From Nymphalis io (taxonomy: Eukaryota; Arthropoda; Insecta; Lepidoptera; Nymphalidae): a stretch of DNA of 64,000 nt. The notes beneath the pieces were generated by a model, which ran no database searches, was not told the origin of the DNA, and worked only from the letters and a program-made list of their open reading frames with translations. Positions 24,501-36,328 of this stretch are shown here, one piece after another; the stretch's first letter is position 1; each line of letters begins with the position of its first letter. The translations under genes and the position numbers were made by a program. The stretch is taken from the NCBI RefSeq assembly GCF_905147045.1, contig NC_065902.1, forward strand, positions 1,309,377-1,373,376. Reading direction: 5' to 3'.

Positions 24501-27500
24501 ACTGAGGGGCCTTTGTGAGTGATTCTTATTCATTAAAAACCCCCGTGATAGTCGATCACAATATACATCGAAAATCACAAATTAAATATTATGAAGGATG
24601 AGCTAACATGTCGAATTACTTATTTATTAATAATTAGCGGAGATGGCCTAGTTGTTAGAACGCGTGAATCTTAACCGATGATCGTAGGTTCAAACCCGGG
24701 CAACCGCTGATTATTCATGTGCTGAATTTGTGTTTATAATTCATCTCGTGCTTGGCGGTGGAGGAAAACATCGCGAGGACTAATTTCATTGAAATCCTGC
24801 CACGTGTGTACTCTACCAACCCGCATTGGAGCAGCGTGATGGAATAAGCTCCAAACCTTCTCCTCAAAATCGAGAGGAGGCCTTAGCCCAGCAGTGGGAC
24901 ATTAACAGGCTGTTACTGTACTAATAATTATTGTTGAGATAAAAAAAATTAATTGGTATTAAAGTGCAACATTGTTACATCCAACATTTCCATAAATATA
25001 TTCTAATATCATCAATTGCTTTAATCAATTGAATAACTACAGACACAAAGTATTACAAGAAATCATTAACTTAACTAAAATACGTATGAAATCTGGAGAC
25101 ATGAAAGCTCTGTTATGTTTCAAACGAGAACAAAGCTCTAGTTCATTTCTGCAAGTAATTATAAACATATATAGATAAGGATTTATTTATGACATCTCTC
25201 GACGACCGAGACTTCGGACATACATGTATACGAATGATAAAACAATGTCTTCTCGTATACGTTAAACTTTATTAATATTATTGGTCACATAGTTTTAATT
25301 AATTTAGCAAATAAATATATTTTAATTTTTATTTAATTATTATTATATAAATTATAATTTAATTGTAATATGATATTTTGAAATAAGTTTTGTCTATATA
25401 TCAAAAACTATATATAAAAATAAAGTCAAAAAGTTATACTATATATATATATATATATGTATGTGATTGTATATAGGTTTTTTTTTTTAAAGTTTTAGAT
25501 TTTCCTTTTTGCGTTGGATTCAGTATATCTCAGTGATGGTCTCATTATATAATTACTAATATACATTTTTTAATTGAACCTCAGGCAAATTTTGGAAGTC
25601 GATATTTTTTTTTTTGTATTTTTTTTTTATTATAATAATAACATATAACAAACACCATAGAATACAATAATATGTATATACATTATAGCATCCTTTGTTT
25701 ATCTCACCAAGCGTGTATCAAATGTCAGGCATTACTTAATATAGCCAACTATACAAGTTTGCAGCATTCCTTAGTTACAAATTTGTCGACGCAGAGCTTA
25801 TCGTCAGCGTTACATCCGTCGACCTCTGTCCACTGATAACTGCATTCACGGATTGAACGTTCGTGCATTTCGTTGTTCGTCGAACACAAGCTTTTTGTAA
25901 AAATATTACTGTGTTTGTTTTCGTTTATAAAATACTGTAAAGATTCAAAGACAAAAGTGATAAGTGGAAATAGGTTTTATGCAGAAAAAAATAAGTTTTG
26001 TTTTTTAACTAGCAGTGATCGATTATTTTTTCGAATATGTCTACGTTTTTACATCATCGCCGAATATTCGAAGAAGTAGGTATTTTGGTGGCATACTCGT
26101 AATTCTATCGCTAATGTTTGTACTGCTGTTTCTGTTTCTTGAAAAACTTAGTAATTACGAATGACGCCTTGACTATGTGCAAGGAATAAGAAGTAGCTAA
26201 TATTTTTAATATTGCCAGTGTTTATATAGGTGTGACCCTATCTCAGCTTCAGGTCTAATAATAATATTCTCCAATCGATAATGGCACATGGACACATGTC
26301 CACAGCTGACGATGAAGGAGTGGGACATCCCGTACGACGAGCTGAAGCTGTTCGAGAAGATCGGCACGGGCCGGTTCGGCACCGTGTACCGCGGCAGCTG
26401 GCACGGCGCCGTGGCCGTCAAGCTGCTGCACGTCAACGCGCTCAGCGACCACTCCGTGCCGCTCGACACCTTCAAGCACGAGGTCAGCGCGACAGTTCCA
26501 AATAATCCACATATATAAAGCATGCGGATTCGTTCATATCTCGACTAAATAAAAGTTAAATTTGACTCATCATTTAGACTAAAATTGTCTTGATGCAATT
26601 AATTCAGCTATTTCGTTTTGTTTTTTTTTTTATAATTTTGTGAAGCTAGAATTATTTAAAAAAAACACCTAGTTGTACCTAAGACAGTTTAAATTTTTCA
26701 CCATACTGTTTAATTAGTATACATAATGCAATCAGGAGTGTATATAGTTGAAAATCTACAGCTTCAAACATTTAGGCTACAAAATATATCGATAAACAAT
26801 GTATGAAGATTATTTAAGCTAAATAAAAACGTAATATTTCAGGTGGCAACGTTCCGTAAAACCCGTCATGAGAATTTAGTGTTGTTCATGGGCGCCTGTA
26901 TGAAGCCGCCGCGACTGGCAATCGTGACGTCACTCTGCAAGGGCATGACGCTCTACACTCATATCCACCTGCGGAAGGACAAGTTCACCGCCAACAAGAG
27001 CGTCATCGTAGCGCAGCAAATCTCACAGGTACACCTCACCGCCAACCGTATACCCTCCAGGGTCAGATTTATTCGAAAGTACTCGCATCAGAAGCTAGAG
27101 TGTCTTCAAGTGAGTTTTTAAACCATATGTTTTTAGTTATAGTTTTTTTCTAAATGTTGGCAATCTTGTATTTTCTTAATAATATTAAATTAAATGTTGC
27201 CTCTCTGGTGATTGTAGTGCATTTAATTTTTTTTTATTGGTTTTGTCATACTTCACTAAACTTCTTATATGTATATGGTGAAATACCAAACCTCCTTAAA
27301 AGGATATTAGTTTTGCCCTATCTCCGAATATAGCAGGCTATTAATATACTACATCTGTTGTAATTTATTTTACAGGGTATGGGGTATCTCCATGCTAGAG
27401 GCATCATTCACAAGGACCTGAAAACGAAGAATATATTCCTCGAGAATGGGAAAGTGGTCATCACCGACTTTGGACTCTTCAGCGTTACTAAATTATGCTT

Positions 27501-29278
27501 TGGCAACAAGTGAGTTATATTTGACTGTTTCATATACTTGTAGTATGTAGCAGTAATTAAACTAAATTTTGTTATTTATAATATTTCGACTAAATAAAAG
27601 CTGAATAGTCAATACACAAACAGTGTACATTTTAGAATACAAGTAAGTACTCAAACACAAGTACAATCTCTATTCCTTTACTCTAATAAGAAGAGATGGC
27701 TAATCCGAAACGACCGGAAAGAGTTCAGGTCCAAGACCAATCGTTCTAAGTACTGTCCAAGTGTAAACAAACTTTCAAAGTTAAGCTCCTAGGTAAGCCA
27801 AATAATATAAATATAAATCTATAAAATGAATCTAAATAAAAAACAAACTTGTAAAAAATCGAGATGCAAAAAGTAAAGCGTAAGTGGCGCGTGTGTGCGC
27901 AGACGCAGCGCGCGCGGCGACAGCCTGGGCATCCCGCCGGGCTGGCTGTGCTACCTCGCGCCCGAGCTCGTGCGCGCGCTGCGCCCGCACGCCTCGCTGC
28001 ACCTGCCCTTCTCCAAGACCACCGACGTCTACGCCTTCGGGTACGCGCCGCACTACCGCAAGCCGCCCGATACACCTGTTTGGCACTGTGCCAGACATTG
28101 CTTTGATTATCTTTGTTCTATTGCCATTGTATGGTTTTCATTTTTTGTTTATTTTTGTTCATATCGGGTCGATACGATACGCGCGAATGAATACCGACCC
28201 CCACAAAAACACTTTCATATTTATATAACCTTTTGAAAACTAAATTTATACCGACTTATAAAATAACTAAATAACTCGGGAACTTTTTTTTATTAAAAGG
28301 ATCGTAATGATAGACAACTGTTTACATACTTGTAATCGCAAGTTATGTAAACTTTTGAATCACTTTTATTAATTTCTTAGATTGCATCTTTTATACTATA
28401 TTTTAAAGAGTATTGCTATTCCGTAAGAACTCAGTTCATTACTCACCCGTGAAATGTTAACAACCGCTTTATGGTGATATACAATTTTATGCGTATATTC
28501 TTGAAGTCTTATAATTATTATGGTCAATAATAATAAATTTATTTATTCTCTCCCACAAACAATAATATTTACATTTTTTTTAATATATATATACAGTTAT
28601 ATGTGGGAGACAGGAACCCAAACTAGGTTGCCCTGTACTAAGGGTCAATGTCACGTAACAGTTTCTTACATTTTTCGACAGTTTTCCGTGAAGTTTGTTC
28701 TTATAGAATAACTAATTTTCACTAGTATATATTTTTTTAAATATTGTAACTTATATAATATATCTTTTAATCATTATTAGAACCGTATGGTACGAGTTGC
28801 TGTGTGGAGAGTACCCGTTTAAGGGACAGCCGCCTGAGGCCATCATTTGGCAGGTCGGCAAAGGCGTGAAGCAATCGCTAGCCAATATGCAAGCGTCCAG
28901 AGACATTAAGGTATTTTTTTTATGTGAAATGTATATACTTGTGAATATTGTTACACTTATATGCTCATATGAGCGTTAATATTATTTATTATTTGAATTA
29001 GTTTAAAAAAACTTAATAATGTTTTGTATGTTTTTTTTTTTTGTAAAATAATTATTTACATCATCATACAGTATTAAACGTGAATATAAGGTTTACAGTT
29101 GATCTAATAATGTTTATTGTTACAGGACATTCTAATGCTATGCTGGTCATACCGATCTACCGAGCGGCCAGACTTTCCGCACTTACTGTCCACGCTCGAA
29201 AAGCTCCCCAGGAAGCGACTGGCGCGCTCTCCCTCGCACCCAGTACACCTGTCGCGCTCTGCGGACTCAGTGTTCTGA
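15761..29278 (+). CDS. ksr: Kinase suppressor of Ras (KSR), complete 18-exon gene
   Basis: KSR is the scaffold and pseudokinase that brings RAF, MEK and ERK together downstream of Ras. Exons: 15761-15925, 17638-17775, 18221-18359, 18495-18611, 18789-18918, 19596-19698, 20259-20428, 20994-21076, 21385-21482, 21553-21742, 22759-22863, 24118-24212, 26306-26482, 26843-27028, 27376-27509, 27903-28040, 28781-28910, 29126-29278. All junctions have GT/AG ends and matching phases; total 2451 nt, 816 residues. The N-terminal helical CA1 region (IQSMIDVSADRLEGLRTQC) is followed by a C1 zinc domain (about His285-Cys331), an FHFP ERK-docking motif (441-444), and a kinase domain from about 520. The kinase has GTGRFGTV, the VAVK lysine (Lys550), HKD in place of HRD (645) and DFG (663-665). 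The Arg-to-Lys change in HRD is a KSR family hallmark. The middle (380-510) is Ser/Pro/His-rich and GC-rich, unlike the AT-rich introns. The start is the ATG at 15761; an upstream in-frame GTG is not used. Confidence 0.95.
16584..16730 (+). mobile_element. SINE family A 3' part, in ksr intron 1
   Basis: TGTTAACATTTCTTACAATGCC, GGGCATTGGTGACCACTTACC and a diverged end TTCCTAGCTATTCTATAAAAT show the 3' half of family A in sense orientation, with an A-rich tail. Confidence 0.75.
20010..20234 (-). mobile_element. SINE family A, head-truncated, in ksr intron 6
   Basis: It runs from poly-T through TAGAATAGGAAGGTGGTCGA to ACAACAATACCAAGTATTGCTGTT, then stops abruptly, losing the head. Only about 24 bp separate its end from the first base of ksr exon 7 (20259), so it lies against the polypyrimidine tract. 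Confidence 0.85.
21483..21552 (+). repeat. (GCC)n microsatellite filling a 70-bp ksr intron
   Basis: Intron 9 of ksr is only 70 bp (GTACGT...TTGCAG), and its middle is an almost pure GCC/CGC run from about 21494 to 21528. Length 70 is not a multiple of three, so retention would shift the frame. Confidence 0.85.
22476..22712 (-). mobile_element. SINE family A, in ksr intron 10
   Basis: GGACGAGCAAGTGGGCCACC through GATGAGTGGGTGGTACCA; both ends are truncated relative to 4652-4946. It lies 46 bp upstream of ksr exon 11. Confidence 0.8.
22960..23050 (+). repeat. Diverged SINE family A fragment
   Basis: TGTCAATGTCTATGGACGAATGTGACCACTTACCATC, then a degenerate GGTCCATATAC block, match the 3' half of family A with many substitutions. 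Confidence 0.5.
23179..23482 (+). mobile_element. SINE family B, full length, in ksr intron 11
   Basis: GCCGAGATGGCCTAGTAGTT (A-box) and GGGTTCAAACCC (B-box), then TTCATGTGCTTAATTTGTG, GGAAAACATCGTGAGGAAAC, GGAGCAGCGTGGTGGAATAA and tail GGACATTAACAGGCTGTTAC. It serves here as the reference copy of the family. Confidence 0.9.
23588..23873 (+). mobile_element. SINE family A, full length with A tail
   Basis: This sense copy starts near ACTTTGTGCAAGCTTGGCTGGGTAGGTACC and ends CGCCTTCCTATTCTATATAAAAAAAAA. It shows the direction of the family: the A-rich tail is at this end, so poly-T-led copies elsewhere are minus-strand insertions. Confidence 0.9.
24288..24445 (-). pseudogene. LINE ORF2 C-terminal tail fragment
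   Basis: Translating the minus strand gives TYNMGTFKSRVNRHLLGKRAPP followed at once by a stop, then a 3' UTR. The TFKxRVNRHLLGKR end is a pattern known from the C-terminus of lepidopteran non-LTR retrotransposon reverse transcriptases. Only the last 30 or so codons remain. It lies in ksr intron 12. Confidence 0.7.
24637..24923 (+). mobile_element. SINE family B, second copy in ksr intron 12
   Basis: GGAGATGGCCTAGTTGTTAG to GACATTAACAGGCTGTTACT; collinear with 23179-23482 apart from a deletion after the CATCGCGAGGA block. Confidence 0.85.
25438..25680. repeat. (TA)n and poly-T low-complexity tracts
   Basis: A TATATATATATATATAT run at about 25440-25458, then poly-T runs around 25480, 25605 and 25620. 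This is ksr intron 12, with no coding potential. Confidence 0.8.
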
Positions 29279-32200
29279 GAAAGGCTAGTCGGCGCACTGT
29301 GCGTGCGGCCTTAAAAGGATCTGTTGCCACTAAAATAGCGCCCTCTCGCTCACACATGATACATCCGCCTCGTTCTTTTTTTGTTACGAGATACCGATGA
29401 CATAACGAGAGTTTACACTTACAAGAGAAGCCACACGAGAAGCGCTCTCCAATACTCCGCCTCGACTATTATGCGGAGTTTTGTGATTATTGTTTTTACG
29501 AAAGCGTTTTCAAAATAATACCTCATACATAAAATATTAAATTGTGCATTATACAATTTCATTAAAAGTCCTAATTATCGATACTATGAATATTACTACG
29601 AAAGTGAATAAGGCCGATATTGTTATCTCATTCTAACAACATACAACCGTCTCGTTCGAATTTCATATAAATAAGTCACTTTAAATAATATGATAACATA
29701 ATATAATACAAAATATTTCTAACAGCAGCAACATTTACATTAACAATTAACTTTAGATCAGTTATAGCTGAGTCGAGATTTAAAAAACGGTTAAAAATTT
29801 AAGAAAAGATTTGTTTAATTTAAGAAAACTTTAAATTGATGAAATTTAAAATTATACTTTTTTTATAACGATCTTTTTATTGTATATTATTTATTATCTG
29901 TTCTTCTTTATTTTAAAAAAATATAAATACTCTGTTGTGAATTATATCAGATGATCAAAAAAATCTCGATAGGCAGAATGAATCATTATTAATTTGATGT
30001 CGTGTTTAATGCAAATAAAATTTCTATTAGATGAAAGTAATTTTAACTTTATAATTATCGCACCGATTTATATAAAAACAACTGCCTTATATAGATTAAA
30101 GCACACGTGTAATTTGATGAACTAGTTTTTTAAATTCTTATTAATTACGGTTATATATTGAGGGACTATCAGTGTTGCCATGATTATGGTGACTCAGGGT
30201 AACACTACTTGCATTCGTAATTATACTCTGTCCATTTGCTTTTGCCGTTATTCGCTTTACAGGTGGAACTAGTGAATGTGGCAACGTAACGTTTTTATTA
30301 TCGATGCGATTATTGATACTAATTGTTATGTAGTGTCAACTATCAATTTTTGCTGTTGCTGTTGAACACATTTTTTTTTGTTGGCGTTCTCTATGCTTTG
30401 TGTTTATAATTACTAAATACAAAACTACAAATTTCCAGTTTTGTTAATTATAATTCAATTTTGGAGTTTTTTTTTATAGCAAATAATAGTTTAAAAATAA
30501 AGTATCCACTTGTTTGTCGTATGACGTTACAATTATATAGAAGTGTATGTTTAAATATGGTCTTAATAAATATTAAGACTTGACAAGACGCATGCCATTT
30601 GTCCTATTTAAAAAAAATTGCAATATCGTAAATGTATACGATATTGTAATATATATATGTAAGAAGTAACAAATAAGATTAAGCAGTTTTAATTTTTTTT
30701 TATTACGTTTTTCATAGTTAACTTCTATGTAATCTGGAATAATAATTTTACTTATAATAAACAAATGGACAGAGTGTAAAAGTTAATGATTTTATAATTC
30801 CTAGTTAAATTAGTGAATGGGACTAATTAAACGATAATATTTTAATTTTATTTGCGGATAAGCGACGTACTAACGCGGATGTATATATTTATACTTTGTT
30901 AAATACTATGTATTCGATACATAGTGAAATAACTGATGCGCTTTAAAACTACTATATAATATCGAGATAAAACTACATCTACACTTGGCAGCTTTACAGT
31001 CTATTTCATAACCATAAAGTTTGTCAATATTAAAAATTAAAGTAATTCGAAATTAACGAATTAATTGAAAATATTATAAATATTCAAAACATTAAAACCT
31101 CCGATTTGAAGTATCGTTATTAAAATTGCAAAGTGCAAAAGATCGCATGTTAAAATTTAATTCAATTTTTAAACTGCTGATGATCGTAATGTTTTTTTTT
31201 TATAATTGAATTTATAGCTTTAAATAGAAAAAAAATACTATATGAATCGATGTATGTAAAAGTCAATGACCTGACTAATTATGAACGCACAACCAAAACA
31301 AACGTAGATACTTGAAATTTATAGGTTTCGTTTCATTATGTAGGGGTGCATTAAACTGAGACAGGATTTTGCATTTTTTTATTTATTTAAGAGGGATGTT
31401 TTATCCTTCTATTTTCAACTTTATGCAAGCGGTTATTCTTATCACATTATGAAAAATAAATATGGTGGTACGTTTTAAAGATTAGACAAATGTATATTAT
31501 TGCATTGAAAACGTCCTAATATATTTATTTAAATTTTCCGATAAAACCGATTGTAAAAGATGAGAAAAATAAAATTAAATGTCCTTCTGTAAAGTGCATA
31601 TTTTTTTACAATTTAACTTCTTGAACTAACAGCAGCAGTTTATATGTTTCATACAAAAAATATTTATAATAACAATTTATTTGAAATAAATTCGAAACAG
31701 TTCCCAATAATCAAACGTAGACCATTAGATTAACAGCATAAACATAACTTTGTATATTAGTCAATAATAATTTATTTATTATTATTATTACAGTTATCTA
31801 CACTTTCGCATACAAATTATATTTGAAAAACATATTTTATTTTTTGACACAGACAGATTAGTACATTTTAAAAGGCTCCGTTAACTATGGCATTAAATAT
31901 TGCTTCTGGATTTGTCTTAAATAATAAACAAATAAAAAAAAAGAAATTACTCGTGTCTATATCCTCATTTATTTTTCCGAAATGTCATAACATAACAAAG
32001 CGCGTTTAATATTGTATATCTTAAAGCTCAAGTGTGAAGGTAGCCATGAAGTATTGATCTCTTGATTTAACGATAGATTATATTTTCGTATTTAAACGTG
32101 AAAGTTGACGGTTTATTAAAAAAAAAAGCTGTAAATATTGTATAGTGTTACTGGTTTTGATGTAGTATCCGTGACTTGTAAATATTAGTCATTTTTTTAA

Positions 32201-34340
32201 TTGTATTCTAATAATATTAAAACAAAAAATACTTTTATAAAGGTATTCAGTCTTCACAGTTAATTATATTTATTTTACAGCGAAGTTGTAATTATGGCAT
32301 CAGTATTGTATGTAATTAAAATGTTAAGGTATTTCTAATAAATAATCAATTATTAATAAAAAAAATAATCGTTTATTGAGGTGACTTTCGAATTGTAATT
32401 TAGTTGGTCTCATCTGTAAACGATCACCGGTTGTTTTATTAAAATCTGAATTTCTAAAATCGTGAATTTCGTTTGTTTATTTATATATATATATAAATTT
32501 TCGGATGCGTTAAATTCGTAATACCGTAACAGCCTGTGAATGTCCCACTGCTGGGCTAAAGGCCTCCGCACCTCTTTTTGAGGAGAAGGTTTGGAGCTTA
32601 TATTAAATTCATAATAATATAATTTATTCGAAAACTACCAAAATTCCACGAAAGTTTGAAGTCTACATATCTCTATTTGTTTATACATATAACTAATGTA
32701 TTTGTTCATTATACCAATTACATTGTATATTATTTAATTGAAAAACCACCAATTAATAAGACAGATTAAATATGTAATTTAAAATGTTGTAAAATTGTTA
32801 TATTCCTTTTAAAAAATTAAGCTACGATAATCGAAATAGATTTGTATAATTTGATTTTATCATTTTTTATTTTTTTTTGCTTTGAAATGTTACATTATAA
32901 ATAATGCCTTGAAATACCAAAATTGACTGACCGTTATTACTTAAATATCTGTTGTAATATATGTACATAATAGTAATAAAAAAATATGTAAATAAAAGAA
33001 CATTCCTTTGAGTAGTTCTTTCAATGTTTCAAAATAGTGACATTTTCTTAGATGTGTGGTCCTATGACAGAGCTTGTTATTTTTAATGTTTGTTTATGGT
33101 TTTATAAAATGTTGCTATTTCTTAATAAATAGTTACAAATTAATGCTTAAATTTATTTATATTATTTAAAGAGCTCTAAGGTAACTTAGGACTATGGTAT
33201 CTGGTTGGTATCACTGTGTTACCATTTATGTAAATTTCTAAAGAGGCTTGTCGTTAGGTCCATTATAGACTGATTTTTGACTGGAAATCCATAAAGGATT
33301 TTATGTGCCACTCATGTATAATAAAAATCGCATTTTACTAACTTCATCTTATGTACATATTGAGACCATACATTTTTAGTTCTATTTTAAAGTTATTCTG
33401 TAAGAACAATCTCATAATTCAATATTGGATTTCATGGTAAAATATCGAAAACCAGTATAGTGTTTTTGTAATCTTTGTTGTTTGTGAATAATTCTTTTCT
33501 TTTTGTTATAAAACTCAACATAGAATTTGATTTGACTCTTACTTGCTTGTTTTGTCCTCAAATTGTCTTTTTAAAGTTTCATTGAAATGCTACGATTATT
33601 TTAACAGTTTCCAATAAAATTAACTATTTTGACATGAAATTGTGTAAATTAATAATATTAAACAGCCTTTTCAGCTCACTTTGTTATTTTTATTGTTTAT
33701 ATAATTTTATTGCATATAATAGACGAAATTTATTCTGGTCAGTAAACTCCTATTAATTCTAAAGTTAGTTATAAATGAGGTTCTGTAGTTACTGCCACAG
33801 TATTTTGTATATAGTGCGAATGTGGTGTGGCTTGATCAATTGTATCTTATTAATGTTTATTTGGACGTGAATTACGGTGCAACTCTTTTGATTGGCTTAC
33901 AAAATTAAAAAGTAAATTAGGTAGTTCTTTTAATTGTGTGTTTTAAGACTTGATATTTTCTGAAGCATTCATATTTTTTTGTAATAATAATAATTTTTAT
34001 TTTAAAATTTAGTATGAATTACTTGAAGGAAGACATAATTATTGTAATTAGTTATCTGAAGCCAATATAAAAAGTTGTACCATTGTACAGATGGATTTGG
34101 ATAACAGTTGTAGTTAAATATGTATCGAGATTTCTATTAATTAGATTAGTTGCCTTTGCCAAAATAAATCTTCATCACTGTTTTTGGCTGTTTTTTTTTT
34201 GCTATGCTATGCTTAACATATTTAATAATTAAAAATTAAAATGTCAATAGTTTGTACAAACAAAATTAAAGTTACATTAAAGTCCATATAGAATATTTAA
34301 AATGAAATATATTAAATAGAAAAGATAAACACTCAAATAT
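29279..34340. other. AT-rich 5-kb stretch: ksr 3' UTR and intergenic DNA
   Basis: After the ksr stop no coding frame is supported on either strand. Possible poly(A) signals begin with AATAAA at 30014-30019; the real ksr end is not determinable from sequence. A SINE family B tail fragment sits at 32525-32604. Two short perfect hairpins occur (30621-30646, CAATATCGTA arms, and about 30906-30926, ACTATGTA arms). The (TA) and poly-A/T tracts look like neutral insect intergenic DNA. Confidence 0.6.
32525..32604 (-). repeat. SINE family B 3' tail fragment
   Basis: GTAACAGCCTGTGAATGTCCC, GGGCTAAAGGCCTCC and GAGGAGAAGGTTTGGAGCTTA only; the tRNA-like head is absent, as at 7081. Confidence 0.8.
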
Positions 34341-34341
34341 C

Positions 34342-34347
34342 TTTATT
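34342..34347 (-). terminator. Poly(A) signal of the EXOSC3 gene
   Basis: TTTATT on plus is AATAAA on minus, 18 bp after the stop codon at 34366. Confidence 0.6.
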
Positions 34348-34365
34348 AAAAATACATACATAAGT

Positions 34366-35076
34366 CTATGACACATGACCAGCCAATATGGCAGCTATAT
34401 TGTTGCACATGTTTCTGATTTCTTCATCATTCAGATATTCAGCTCCTAAAATAGCATTACCAACAGCTATTGTTTCTCTCATAGAGTTAGCCTTTATCCA
34501 AATTCTACCATTCATACCTGCAGCAACTTCAAATGGCCACTCATTCTTTAGAGTATCAAGGAGTGGGCAGTTGGGATTTAATATCTTTCTTATTAAATTC
34601 AATGAACATTTAAATACGAATCCTTCAGAGAGAACACCCAGTCTACCTTTCTTTCCGTGAGAATCAACACATACTAGCTCTGGTTCCATATCTTTACTAG
34701 CCACTAACATTTTAGCATATACCACATCTCCAACTTGAACCTCAGGTCGATTTTTTTTTGTTGCTCCTTCAAATGATAAGTAGGATAAGGCAGCGGTTAT
34801 GCTGCCACCGACTTCAACACGGAATATATCACCTGACTTTTGAACCACAACGCCTATTACGTTTTCTCCCCTGGAAGGAACATACCTCTTCTGATAACTA
34901 TCTACCCAAAAAGTACAAGGACTTCGTTTCTTTAAAACACCGGGTTTAGTAATGTAAACACGATCTACCTCTTTACGAAGCCCAGGTCCGATAATTACTT
35001 TGGACTTTTCTGCAACTTCGGAAATTTCCTCACAATAATCCCCCGGTAAAACAACGTCGCCTATTGATATCTTCAT
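34366..35076 (-). CDS. Rrp40: Exosome complex component RRP40 (EXOSC3)
   Basis: A single-exon gene of 236 residues, the usual size for EXOSC3. The product is one of the three cap subunits of the RNA exosome, which threads RNA towards the catalytic subunits in 3'-to-5' decay and rRNA processing, mainly in nucleus and nucleolus. An N-terminal domain (GDVVLPGDYCEE) is followed by an S1-like domain (about 70-145, RYVPSRGENVIGVVVQKSGD and VQVGDVVYAKM). A C-terminal KH-like domain carries the family's conserved GMNGRIWIKA motif near residues 188-197. The ATG at 35076-35074 fits the family N-terminus. An AATAAA lies just downstream. The next gene on the same strand ends about 630 bp upstream. Confidence 0.95.
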   Translation of the reverse strand: MKISIGDVVLPGDYCEEISEVAEKSKVIIGPGLRKEVDRVYITKPGVLKKRSPCTFWVDSYQKRYVPSRGENVIGVVVQKSGDIFRVEVGGSITAALSYLSFEGATKKNRPEVQVGDVVYAKMLVASKDMEPELVCVDSHGKKGRLGVLSEGFVFKCSLNLIRKILNPNCPLLDTLKNEWPFEVAAGMNGRIWIKANSMRETIAVGNAILGAEYLNDEEIRNMCNNIAAILAGHVS

Positions 35077-35707
35077 TTTTAAATAAGCATGTTTTATTCA
35101 AGCATATGAAATTAAATTACTTTATTCTGTTACTTCACGAGATTTTATTCTTTTAAAGCATGTGTCAGAACTGTCATATTTAAAGTAGGTATAGCAGTCA
35201 ATGTCAAAAACTATGTTTATAATAAACTTGCGTTGTTTTACGGGAACCGGTTTTATGCGAAACCGGTCAAAACAATTCCGATTATGATGATTTTTTTTAA
35301 AGTCAAGTAATAACAAAATTATAAAATTTAGTGGCTTAAAAATAACAATGCAGTTAGAAAATTAATAGTTTTTTTAACAATAATGTATTTGATTTTTAAA
35401 TCGCGCGTTCTTCGATTTCTAGTGTTCTTGCTAAAGGCCAATATTATTACATAACTATATGTATTTGCCCTTATTTAATATGAGTATGAATTGTTTACAT
35501 ATTTAACCTTAACAACAGGACTTTATAAGTAGATCTTTACTTTGTATAAAAAGAATCATTTTGTAGTATACTAGAAGGTTTTTTTTATTAGATATCTGTT
35601 GACTTTGACAACAGTCAACATTATAATCTCATATCTGACGTTATATGACAGCTTCCAATTTTAATTTTTACACAAACAATCACAACGCACTACGCTTAAT
35701 TTAAAGG

Positions 35708-36328
35708 TTAAGTTTTATAAGATGCAAGTTTTATGATACCCTGTCGTCTTACAAAATGAAAACCATAAATCAATATAGATGAGCGTTGTACAATAGGGTC
35801 AGATGTCATTGTCATAGCAGTCCATTGATAAGTACCGCATTGTTTCCTATCAAGTCTTTCATAACTAAACATGACACCATTCAGATCCACGCTACGGAAG
35901 CCGGGGTCATTTTTTGCTGGCAATGCGGAATGATTACGTGCTAAAGATCAAGTCATTTTACTAGAAATCTGGTTTATGCCTAGTCTACTGATGCAAAGTG
36001 TCGGGTTATGTCGTGTTAATATAGTAAATAAGATAGTTTTAAGAATGTCTTCCACTCAGTTGACATACGAGGTATATATTATTTTTTTTACTAGTTCTAG
36101 TTTTACTGCTAAATAAATTATTTAAGTAAAGTATTATGCCAGTACAGGGAATGTATTCGAAAAATTTATATCATGTTTGTGACGCATTTACAATTTTACG
36201 CTTATGACTAAGAAAAGCATACCGTAAATAATGGTAAAAAATGCTATTTTAAATTTCTACAAAAAGTACCTACCTTGGCAAATTGACAGCTTATAAAATT
36301 TCTTTTTGTAAGCTGTGGATTTGTACAT
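35708..36328 (-). CDS. Unrecognised small protein, two-exon model antisense to FPGS exon 1
   Basis: The solid part is the 3' exon, 35708-35940: an open minus-strand frame, ALPAKNDPGFRSVDLNG then MFSYERLDRKQCGTYQW to a stop, with a TTTAG acceptor at 35941 and an AATAAA on minus at 35584-35589. A 5' exon at 36274-36328 (ATG at 36328-36326, donor GTAGGT) joins in phase 1, giving 95 residues starting MYKSTAYKKKFYKLSICQ. The N-terminus is basic (K/Y-rich); there is no signal peptide or clear membrane helix. The proposed intron contains FPGS exon 1 on the opposite strand and the 5' exon lies in FPGS intron 1. I do not recognise the protein family. The 5' exon rests on phase and splice sites only; an alternative is translation from the internal ATG of the long exon. 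Confidence 0.45.

Noticed and set aside
35122..35316. 64-codon minus frame upstream of EXOSC3
   Set aside because: No ATG context, splice support or recognisable motif; likely 5' flank.
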